The notes beneath the pieces were generated by a model. It did not search any database. It had not been told where the DNA came from and saw only the letters and a list, made by a program, of their open reading frames with translations. Positions 55,581 to 64,000 of a DNA stretch of 64,000 bases are shown piece by piece. The stretch spans positions 71,822,001-71,886,000 of the forward strand of contig CM075351.1 in assembly GCA_037693485.1 (NCBI GenBank), given 5' to 3'. Positions within the stretch are counted from its first letter, which is position 1. Each line of letters starts with the position of its first letter. The DNA is from Kitagawia praeruptora (lineage: Eukaryota; Streptophyta; Magnoliopsida; Apiales; Apiaceae). A program made the position numbers and the translations under genes.

Positions 55581-55860
55581 GAAGTGCATCTCCATCAAGA
55601 TCAACCTCAGACTCTTTACCAAACTCTTCATCCTCAAGGTGTGAAAAGATTAGAGGAAGATTTTGTTCAACTGGTAGGTGTTCTAGAGGAGGGTTTTTTT
55701 TGACATCATTTGGGTTGATGCCGACTATATCTGACTCGATGAGAAAAGTCATCTCTTCCAAGAGATAGTCCACTTGATCCTGATCATCAAGAGCATAAAA
55801 CTCCTCAGAAGAAATGAATCTAAAGTTTTGATTCATATGAATATTTGGGTTGAAAGCCAT
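55581..55860 (-). CDS. antisense ORF of family-2 Sirevirus, copy C, open until the LARD insertion
   Basis: No known family is recognised. Minus-strand ATG 55860 (MAFNPNIHMNQNFRFISSEE) reads open for about 93 codons to the LARD. Before the LARD inserted, it would have run about a dozen codons further, to a TAA on the minus strand at 42559-42557. The protein is acidic and hydrophilic, with a Leu/Ile-rich middle and an acidic C-terminal core LEDEEFGKESEVDLDGDA shared with copy B. The TATA box is CTATAAAA at 55938-55931. No sense-strand protein overlaps it, so the conservation is not explained by the other strand. It could be a regulatory accessory protein; antisense accessory ORFs are known in some Ty3 Tat-lineage elements, but I know of none like this in Sireviruses. 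Confidence 0.55.
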
Positions 55861-56540
55861 TTGGAGAAGGTGTTTACAGAAAGACCTTGGAGGATTTTTG
55901 GAGTAAAGAATGACATGAGACGTCGTTTGGTTTTATAGAAAGATGTGGGAAGCTGAACAGTCATTTGGAAATTATCAATGCAGTCAGTCATAATTAGTGC
56001 ACATGACTGCATTTCTTGTTTTTTCAAGAAATATTAATTGTTTCTAACCGATTGATTTTGTTCAGATTAATGTTTATTTCTTTTTCAGATAAAAGAAAAT
56101 GCCACGTGAAACTCCATTTGGTCTTTGGAATCAGGATTATATTGATCAGGAATGCAAGTGTGATTACATTAGGATTGGTGAATATTTTTGTTTAGAGATC
56201 ACATTGAATTTTGTGATTATCTTGGTGAGAGGATCACATCAGGAAAAGGAAACTGATCAGTATTAATTTTTTGATTATACCCTGATTTATTTCATTAAAA
56301 TCAATTTTGGATTTTATTTTCCAAAAATCGTGGGTAACTACATTTTTCAGGGACTGACACCTGTCAACCTATGTGTCAACGTGGGTTAGTGGGTCTGAAG
56401 AATTTTTGATATATATTTGTTTTGAAACTCTAATTGTTTATTGCTTTCTTTTAATTCATATTTTCTAAAGCAAAAACACTCTCGAGTTCTCAAAATCACT
56501 AATCAATCTTAAAGATTTCTTAATTTCTTTTCAGATCAAA
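55861..56540. promoter_or_regulatory. divergent promoter-like region between antisense ORF and env-like gene (element C)
   Basis: Contents in plus order: minus-strand TATA box (TTTTATAG on plus, 55931-55938), G-box core CACGTG (56103-56108 in GCCACGTGA), ATCAGGA-type motifs, an AT-rich ATATATATTTG near 56410, and an acceptor-like AATTTCTTTTCAG (AG 56533-56534) seven bases before ATG 56541. All are matched in element B (21608-22264). Confidence 0.5.
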
Positions 56541-59500
56541 ATGGTAGCTCAAAGAAGACTACCTAAGTCAGTAGCTTTTAAGTTTGGTGACTTTGATTTT
56601 ATGATGAGTAATCATGTAGCAGCTATCACCAACAAGGAAGGGGTGTCATCTGATTTTCACCCAATAATGGACTTTATGGCGAGAGGACCAATGAGTTATG
56701 CCTTGACAGTATCTCCACATATTAATCAAGTTGCTGTTTCACAAGCTTGGGAGAATGCTGAGGTAATTGATTCTATTCAGAGTCAGTCAGGTAAGATTGT
56801 TCTACGCTTAAGACAAGCCTCATTTGATATTATTGAATCTGTTGTTAATTCAGTACTTCACTTACCTGTTAGTGTAAAATTTAAGAATGAACCATCTGAT
56901 GATAATGTTAGAACTATGTTATCTGAGTTAGGTTATAGTGGACCTCTTGATAACATGAGCCAGTTAAGGAGACCTTTTCTTAGGAAAGAGTGGTCTTTCT
57001 TCTTTGATCAATTAGCTAAATGCTTTACTGGTAAATGTAGTTCTTTTGAACAAATTACTGCTGTTACATCACACATTGCATATAGTTTGATTTATAACAG
57101 AGTAATTAATATTGGTCACATTATCTTGAGTCAGATGTGTATCAAACTTGGGTCAAGAGATCATGACAGGAAAATGGTTTATTATCATAGATTCATGCAA
57201 TTGTTTATTAATCATTTTATTCCTGATGTTGAAGCTAGATTTGGTAGAGAATATTGTGTTTCTTCTTATGTACAGCAAAAGAGAATTTTCTCTAACATTA
57301 CAAAGAAGGACAATGCAAAGATTCTAGATGAAATACCTGCAATGCACTATCCAAATCATGTTCAGGTACTTCTAAGAACTCATCTTCCTACACTCTATAA
57401 TTCTTCTTTCTTTTGTGGTGAAATGACTCAGGAAACTCAATTCGAGGAGGACCCCCCTGTGTCTACCCAAGTAACCTAGAACATCACAGTCTCTGAAACA
57501 ATTCTGGAACCAAATTTTGATCCACAGCCTTTTGTTTCAAAGAAACCAACCTCTGGTGTTTCTCAAAAGACATCAGTTGTAAAGAAGAGAAGATTTGTTG
57601 TTTATAGTAGTAGTTCTAGTGAAGATGATGATAATATATCTCTTGTTGAGAGAGCAGAATTGAAGGCTGCAATTCAACTTTCTAAGCTTGGACAAAGAGA
57701 TGAAACACCTAGTCACAACCAGGTTGTAGTCTCCCAAAAGGTTGTAGTTCTTAAAAAGGGAAAATAGTTACTGGATACTGTCTCTCAAAAGACTGTGTCT
57801 ATTGAAAAAGGATCTCATCCCAAGACCACTTCTGTGTCTACACCTCTTGAGTCTTCTCAAGATAAATCTTTTGTTCATTATACCAAGAGAAGAAGGAGAA
57901 AGATTCAATTGTCACCTACACACACAGAGTCTAGTCCAACTAACATCATGCAGGTCTCTACAAATGAAGCTATATCTAAGTCAGCAATTGACAATAGAGA
58001 TCTGGATATTGATTCTTCATGGGAAAATACATTGTCTTATAGACTGGCTATGAAGGTTATTTCTGTGCAAGTAAAACTTTCAAGACCTGTTCTAGATTTT
58101 CTGGTTGAAAGATTTCCAAAACTTTCATTTCCTGAAGAATATGGACTTTTACAGCAAAGACTTGACTTAATGAAGATGTATCTCTATGTAACTATCAGAA
58201 AGCAGTTACACAAGTCATTTGGACTTACAAAGCATGGTGCACTTCAATCACTTCACACATATTTGTTTCACAAAGATTATATTGTTGAAGATGCTCCAGC
58301 TCAAGGTGAACAAAAGGAGGTAGCAGATAGTGGGAAGCAGTCAACAGGAGATTCTATTGCACCAGTGGTGAATAGTAGATTAGATCACAGTCACTACAAC
58401 ACAAGAACCATCTAGTCAGAGGTTGGATGACTCAGGAACCGTGATTGCTGATGCTGAAAGGTCTTCTGTGATGGCTGAAAGTGCAAGTGAGAAACCCTAT
58501 GATATGGGAGGAATGACTTTGATTGATTTTTCTGAAGATCATACAAATTTTGTTCAGTCAGAGTCTATCCACCTTAAGGGTGTGTCTCAGCAAACAACAC
58601 TTAAAGACGGTGACATACTAACTATGGTGTCTAATGAAGTATTACTGAAGACATCAGAGTCTAGTATAGACCCTGAAAGTGGTATACTGGAGCCTACAGC
58701 CTCTGCAAAGATAGTAGAAGCTTTTGAGGGTTCAGAGATTATAGCAGCTCACTCTATGGAGAAAACCTCAAGCCCCTTGCCAGATAAGGAACCCTCTCTC
58801 CATGTGAGTTCAGGTATAAAAACTTCTTCTAACCCCTATTTTTCTGTAGGTCATGAGAGCACTTATCCAAATTTGAGTGATACACTTGAAAAGATGGATA
58901 TATATCCACAAACTTAGAGGCTAGCTCCTGAACAGGCAAAAGGAGAGGTAGAAAGAGTGTTGACTTTAGATAGTCAAAGTGAGAATGAGGGTATGGATGA
59001 TCAACTCCATAGTGAGGGTGAGAAAATTAGGAAACCACCGTTTGATTTCTGGGATCAGGTTTTTCCTGAATCTAGGTCTGATAATCTTAGTATGGATGCT
59101 GGTACTTATTCTTTTATCAAAATGTATGAGAAAAATGACTTAGCCAAGCATAATGCAAAGCCAGAAGTTAAAACTCAAAAGCAGAAAGAAAGGCTTGCAG
59201 GAATCATCAACAGAAGAGGTGAAAGGCTAAGACCATCTCTTACAACTCTTGTACCAGAAACAATTCCCGATGATCCAAGTATTACTTTGTTTATACTTCC
59301 AATATCAGCTAGAATTGAGACATCGACAGTGTCTGATCACTCTAAGGAGGAGTCAGGATTTGTAGATGTTAGTACACAAAATACTGGTGAAGGACAGGAT
59401 GATCATGTTTCAGCTCCAGATCAGAAAGATGAAGATGTTTGTCATTCTACTCCAGTTTTATTACGTGAGTATCATACCACAACTTCTACTACACAAATTG

Positions 59501-59711
59501 AAGATCAAGTTCTTTCTGCATCTGAATCTAAAGATACACGAAGCACTTCCAATATTAAAGTTAATTATGAAGTTCTACACGACATTTAGAAATCTCAAAT
59601 TGCTATTCAATCAAGACTTCAATCACTTGAAGATAACCAAGTCACTATTATGGAAAATCAAGCAGTTCTGATGAATCTCATTTGTTCTGTTACTGAATCT
59701 CTTAGAGTTGA
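56541..59711 (+). pseudogene. env-like (third) gene of Sirevirus C, multiple stops, 3' end lost
   Basis: From ATG 56541 the N-terminal domain is intact and carries LRKEWSFFFD and QLFINHFIPDVEARFG as in B. Lesions relative to B: TAG 57477-57479 (CAA in B), TAG 57765-57767 (CAG in B), a frameshift near 58385, a frameshift near 58912, TAG near 59587 (CAG in B), then loss of homology near 59711 before the internal polypurine motif. Basic KKRR followed by Ser and EDDD (near 57580-57635) repeats the pattern in B. C-to-T type changes dominate the stops, as expected for methylated repeats. Confidence 0.82.
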
Positions 59712-61899
59712 AAGTCATATGTTTACCCTATTTGTAAACATCGAGGATTCAACTCAACTCAAACAAGAATGTAATAGTAAATAATATATGTATTGTCACA
59801 GGGATCTCAAATGTTCAACTGTCAAAAGAAAGAAGACAAAGTCAATCTACAGTTTTGAGGTATACTACACTTGAAGAAGTTCATTCAGTTGATCAAGCAT
59901 CAGTGAAGTAATCAAGACAGTGGTTTCAATTTATAGTGAATTTATCAAACAATTGGTATAATTGAATATTTAGTATTTAACAGTGATTATTTATATCCTA
60001 GTTAAATTATGACATGAAGCAATTCAATGGTTTATTTGCTCATAATTTAATTTTGGTAAAGTAATCATAAACACAATTACTTGCATTCTAAAGTGTTTGA
60101 TAAATACTAACAGTTGGTATCAAATAGTAGAATGTTTGTTTACTGACAATTGCTAGTTGTTCTGATACTTTATTGCAAACTAAGTGTGATGTATATATTA
60201 GCTCTGATGATATTACTTAGGATTTATTCTGAGTAAACGTGTCTTATCTACAAATCATTAGTGTTAGTATATATTAAGGTGTTCAACTTTCTAAAGTAAG
60301 TGAGAGATAAAGTTACATTCGGTCTCCTATCACGTTTTGAAGTGGTGAAAATTTTCAAAATTAAATTCTCTAATTCAGGTTATACACCACTTTATACATA
60401 TGATAGATCTTAGAATATTTTGCATCCATCAGACAATTACTTAGTTTATGTTGTGCTAAGTAATGCAGTGCTAAGGGAGAAACATTGGTTATCTGTACTT
60501 ATGTACTTGGTAATCTTTGTTACCTAAACTACATTCAGTGCTTGTATGAGTCTTTTCACTAACTTTTGTGTTAAAGTTCTCTATACATAATAAGCACTTA
60601 AAGAAAATCTTTCTTTCTTAATTACTGCGAAGTCAAGAGTTTGTGTCTTTTAAAAATAAAATGACATAGTTTTCATTAAAAGACATGATAATACATTGTT
60701 TTATGCATAATTGCAAACTCTTGCACATTAACAGTTTTTAAAAGAAAACTCAATATTTCTATAGTTGTGATTGCTTATATTGTAAAACTTTTTGAAGTCA
60801 CAACATCATTTCTCTCACATGATATAATGCATATGTTCTCACTCAATGTTCTGGTATGATGTAAATGCATTCTATCTCTATATTGCTCTACTGCTATGTG
60901 ATGGAGGTTCATCTCCTAGTGGAAGTTTTCTCACTTGATAAGTCATGAGGTTGTAAACCCAACAACTTCTATCCCGGACTATAAATCCAAATCTAAACAC
61001 ATCCTAACTTACCCCTGAAGTGGAAGTAACCTATTGGAATAGAGGTCAATAAGGGAGTAACTGCACTTGATGCAGCAAATAAGGATGTGAGGGATAGTAA
61101 ACCCACAGCTCTACCTCTCAAGGAGAATAGTCGTATATAACTTGAGGTATCTGTAAGCTCATCTGCATTCTCCCAAAAGAATGCAGAGCTGAAAATGGCA
61201 CTAAAATAGTCTCTTGATTCATTCTCTCAACAGGATGAGTCTATTGAAATTCGCCTATCATCCAGGGCATCTGTTGTTAATTCACTACCTCATACACAAA
61301 CTAAAATACTTTTTATGCACAAAGTGAGATTGCACACACTAAGGACGAATTGACGGAAACAACTAATACTCCGACCATATTACGGTTAGGATTATAAGTT
61401 GAAGGTTCCTAAATGAACCAAGAGTCTTCACAGACCTCGAGAGAAGGTATTGATCTCAATGCAAAATTCAACAAGATCATTATTTAACTCCCCAGAGGGA
61501 ACATCTCTGGATCCTGCGGGTAACGGATCCGACATAGGTGCGGATCGGCAACTTGTTGACTATGATTCAGATTCACCTGATAAGTTAAACAAGGAGATGT
61601 CTTCACCGACATTAAAAGGAAACATGATTTTAATTCTAAGTTTTGATTTTATTGTTTACCTTCTCAGAATTCAATTCTGAAACCCACAAAAAGGGAAAAT
61701 TTTATCAACTTGTAGATTATGACTCAGATTCGTCTGACGAGTCCAACGAGGATTTGGGATTTGCGAACTCCCATTGCACCACCAGTGACCTCTCTTGAAG
61801 GGGCTATGGTGAATTTTCCTTGCAGGTACACATGGATGTTGGAGCTATGAGAGATAAGAGTGATACACTAGTGAGCATGAGTGTAAACACTTGAGAGAT
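59712..61899 (+). other. unidentified sequence with degenerate coding relic
   Basis: The first part (59712-60950) is AT-rich and I see nothing coding in it. From about 61060 a protein-like stretch reads with interspersed stops (AANKDVRDSKPTALPLKENS ... SFSQQDESIEIRLSSRASVV), charged and coiled-coil-like. An open piece at 61450-61680 (77 codons) contains QLVDYDSDSPDK, and a second copy QLVDYDSDSSDE lies near 61708-61745 in another frame. It may be a dead env-like or gag gene of another retrotransposon, or a host gene relic. The sequence is cut by the CACTA end at 61900. Confidence 0.35.
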
Positions 61900-62110
61900 C
61901 ACTACAAGAAATATGGGCTATTGCAAGCCCAATATATATTTGTGTTACATAAAGTGTTACAATAAACAAAAAATTTGGTAGCCTATTGCAATATTTTAAA
62001 AAATGTGGCAATACATATGAAAAGTGTTGCAAGCAAAATGATCGTTTTGAAATTTTAGAACAATTGCAATACTTTAGCCAAACGTTACAATAGACTATAC
62101 AATTTGCCCA
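61900..62110 (+). repeat. CACTA terminal and subterminal repeats (left end)
   Basis: The terminal inverted repeat (61900-61926) is followed by about ten short motifs: GTGTTACA, GTGTTACAATA, TATTGCAAT, GTGTTGCAAG, CGTTACAATA. They alternate in orientation and resemble the array at 1830-2325. Confidence 0.7.
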
Positions 62111-62189
62111 AAATTGTAGGCGGGAACTTGAATATTTTAACCGGACGGGATGAAAAAGGGGCCAAAATATTTCTTAACAATTAAAACAG

Positions 62190-62450
62190 GAAAACAATCC
62201 CCAAAAATCTCTCATCTCCACCGCTGTCTCTCTCCACCGTCTCTCTCCACCGTTGTCTCTCTCGACCCACCACTCTCTCTACCGCTCACCTCTCTCCATC
62301 TCTCCTCTCCATCACTCCTCTTTCTCAATCCTCTCACCCTAAAATCAATTAAAGCATAATCACTAAATTAGAGGTTCAATCGAATAGGGCTTCGACTTGT
62401 AAAATCCCAAAACAATCAAATTAGGGTTTCGATTTGGGCTTCGCTTAGAG
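62190..62450 (+). other. CT-rich leader exon of the captured SR-type gene
   Basis: A pyrimidine-rich leader with imperfect repeats of CTCTCTCCACCG (62218-62340) is followed by TTAGGGTTTCGATTTGGGC, a common plant 5'-UTR motif. It ends TTAGAG|GTAACT (donor GT at 62451). Upstream, GGCGGGAA at 62119-62126 resembles an E2F site. There is no coding start here. The next acceptor is at 62688-62689. Confidence 0.5.
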
Positions 62451-62689
62451 GTAACTTTCGATTATATTCGATTTGTATATACGTGTGTACGTATATTTAT
62501 GTATATGTATAATTTTTGATTAGATTAGTAGAAATTTAATAGTGTTAGATTTGTGTGCTTTTTGTATTGAACTAGCAGGAATTTACTTTAAGATTTGAAG
62601 GTATGAAGTTAACAAAATTAGTTTTACCCCATGACAACTAAAATTATATAAGCACATACTGAGTGACTTTGGTATTAAAATCATTTCAG

Positions 62690-63505
62690 GATCAGATGCG
62701 GAAAGCTGGTGATGTGTCCTTCGCTGAAGTTTTTCGTGACAGAGACGGTATGACTTGCTTTACATCAAGTTTTCAGCATTTTTTTTATTTGGGTAGTTTA
62801 AGTACATTCTTCTTATGACTGGTTTACTATTTCATTGGTTTTAGCAATTTAAAGGACAATGCTCATATATCGAGTTTGAAGGTTTTATTGGCATTTGGCA
62901 CTTAACTTCTTCTGCTGCCTTGTGTTCACATGACCTCCATTCTGCCATATATTACTCTAGTAAATCGTTAATCATGTAGATCTCTGTGAATTTTAAAACT
63001 GGTAGTTAGGGGAATTAATTCAAGCACATACCTGTCAGTAATATGTTCTTTTAGATGGAGCTTTACTTACCTGATATCAGTTTGAAGTCCAATTTTAGTC
63101 TATTCCATTGAAACCATTGGTTTCAACTTTTTATTGACATTATCTGTAAGATATAGTAGCCCTCGTTCGTAACAGAGATATTATCTAAACATTGGTGGTT
63201 ATTTATATTCCTCACTTATAAATTAAACGGATGTTTGTCTTCTTTTGTTGGAGTATATTATATATTATTTAAAATTGCACTCATGAGTCATACTACATGA
63301 GAGGTATGATATCCCTTACCTGAAATCCACCATTAGTCTAGGGAATCAGATATTGTTATAAGTCTACATCGTTATACTTGGATTTTCGGCAATATATGCC
63401 TGGATTCCACATTGTCATTTTCCAGCTTTTTGTAATATTCTTTTAACTTATTCAGGTGCCTATGGTTTGTTTGATTATACGAATTATGAAGACATGAAAT
63501 ATGCT
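62690..63505 (+). pseudogene. SR splicing factor fragment: two exons of the second RRM
   Basis: Exon 62690-62747 (acceptor TCATTTCAG, donor G|GTATGA) reads DQMRKAGDVSFAEVFRDRD, and exon 63456-63505 (acceptor TTATTCAG, donor GCT|GTAAGT) continues in frame through Gly to AYGLFDYTNYEDMKYA. This matches the second RNA-recognition motif of plant SF2/ASF-like SR proteins (SR30/SR34 group), including its first helix, the VxFAxV strand and the DYTNYEDMKYA segment. The intron phases (1, then 0) are preserved. The first RRM and the N-terminus are absent: a noncoding leader splices straight to RRM2. An in-frame ATG at 62695 could start a short RRM peptide. Later exons are past the window or lost. Best read as a gene fragment captured by the CACTA element. 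Confidence 0.75.
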
Positions 63506-63565
63506 GTAAGTTATTGATTCCTTCTCTGTATGAATACGATTATACTGTATAAGTTGTTTGCTTCA

Positions 63566-63787
63566 TGACAAATTGTATAATATAGAGAGTTTACATAGAG
63601 ATTGACAGAAGAAGTAGAGATTGTATCTCTCTTATGTTGTGTTTATTACATGAGGAGAAGATCCTATATATAGAAGAACTAAGACACCAAAGTCTTATAG
63701 ACGGTGCCTAACTATGTTAAAGTCTATGGACGGTGATAGCATATGTTGACATAGTAGCTCACAATATTTGACATCAATATTTGACAC
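63566..63787 (-). repeat. small copia-type LTR (222 bp), minus orientation
   Basis: The plus strand runs TGACAAATTGTATAATATAG to ATCAATATTTGACA. Directly after it, CGCCCCCTCAC is the complement of a polypurine tract GTGAGGGGGCG, so on the minus strand the tract precedes an LTR starting TGTCAAATATTG. It lies in the intron after the second RRM exon. The left boundary is inferred from matching TG/CA ends. Confidence 0.55.
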
Positions 63788-64000
63788 GCCCCCTCACTCG
63801 AAATCCCATCTTGGGATGAAATACCTATATTGGGATTGAAGAGTGGAACACTAGGAGCTCTTGAGCGTAACCTAGGCATTCAACTTGGCCCATCTCTAGG
63901 AATTGAAGACCCATCTTAGGATTGACCCATCTTGAGATTTACTCATCTTGGAGTTAAAGATCCATCTTGAGATTGCCCATCTTGGGATTCACCTATCTTG
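63788..64000 (-). mobile_element. interior of the small LTR element, cut by the window edge
   Basis: After the polypurine tract the sequence has at least seven imperfect copies of CCCATCTTGGGATTG (for example near 63809, 63910, 63927, 63961, 63977), spaced irregularly 15-40 bases apart. No coding frame is recognised in the 213 bases seen. Confidence 0.45.

Larger units (their letters stand above)
40662..59711 (+). mobile_element. Sirevirus-type Ty1/copia retrotransposon C (family 2), truncated at both ends
   Basis: It begins abruptly in RT ([14 protein letters not shown]) after LTR-like sequence, and continues through RNase H, spacer, antisense ORF, env-like gene, and breaks off near 59711. 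There its match to B ends (after VTESL), before the internal polypurine motif and LTR. A 13-kb LARD is inserted at 42585-55580. The sequence is close to B throughout. Several stops and frameshifts show it is dead. Confidence 0.85.
61900..64000 (+). mobile_element. CACTA (En/Spm-like) DNA transposon, left terminal part, runs off the window
   Basis: It starts CACTACAAGAAATATGGGCT, a classic plant CACTA terminus, with subterminal TGTTGCAA/GTTACAAT/TATTGCAA repeats to about 62110. GAT (61897-61899) is the candidate target duplication. Inside are a CT-rich leader, introns and two exons of an SR splicing factor RRM, and a small LTR. The terminal repeat matches that of the element ending at 2325 at 23 of 27 bases, so both belong to one family. 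No transposase is visible in the part present. Confidence 0.72.

Overview
This window is plant nuclear DNA, most likely from a eudicot. It is almost wholly nested transposable elements. The evidence is Ty1/copia Sirevirus gag, pol and env-like genes, very long Ty3-type LTRs, CACTA transposon ends with host exon fragments, plant splice signals and AT-rich spacers. I see no rRNA, tRNA, CRISPR or bacterial feature. No complete ordinary host gene lies in the window.

Layout, left to right. Positions 1-2325 are the end of a CACTA DNA transposon that carries a ferritin exon and an array of TGTTGCAA-type subterminal repeats. It ends inside the gag gene of Sirevirus A (plus strand, 2326-12968: gag remnant, intact pol, env-like gene with two stops, 3' LTR). 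A sits inside the gag gene of an older Sirevirus B from a second family (plus strand, 12969-26463). B's pol is also split by a 4956-bp solo LTR (13585-18540, TSD GTTTG). A degraded LTR-like stretch follows (26464-27799). Sirevirus D (minus strand, 27800-40528) is inserted there. It is full length, has TSD ATAAT, and its two 612-bp LTRs differ at one base. Then comes Sirevirus C (family 2, plus strand, 40662 to about 59711), 5'-truncated and split by a 12,996-bp LARD-like element (42585-55580, TSD GAAGT, LTRs of 4.54 and 4.26 kb, no recognisable internal genes). Positions 59712-61899 hold degenerate coding-like sequence. At 61900 a second CACTA element of the same terminal family begins and runs off the right edge. 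It carries a 5' leader and two exons of the second RRM of an SR-type splicing factor, and a small copia-type LTR lies in the following intron.

How the parts work together. The two Sirevirus families share gag-pol-env-like order but differ in spacer content. Family 1 is A and D; family 2 is B and C. A 3' splice-acceptor-like sequence sits exactly in phase at the start of pol in both families, and others lie just upstream of the env-like ATG, so expression by splicing is plausible. The env-like proteins have basic clusters followed by acidic/Ser tracts and no visible signal peptide or membrane anchor, so a nuclear or structural role fits better than a membrane envelope. Family 2 also has an antisense ORF of about 105-110 codons between pol and env-like. 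It has a conserved TATA box in both copies, and the codon differences I could read are mostly synonymous. This is the best candidate here for an undescribed gene. Identities rest on reading motifs by eye; no database search was possible.
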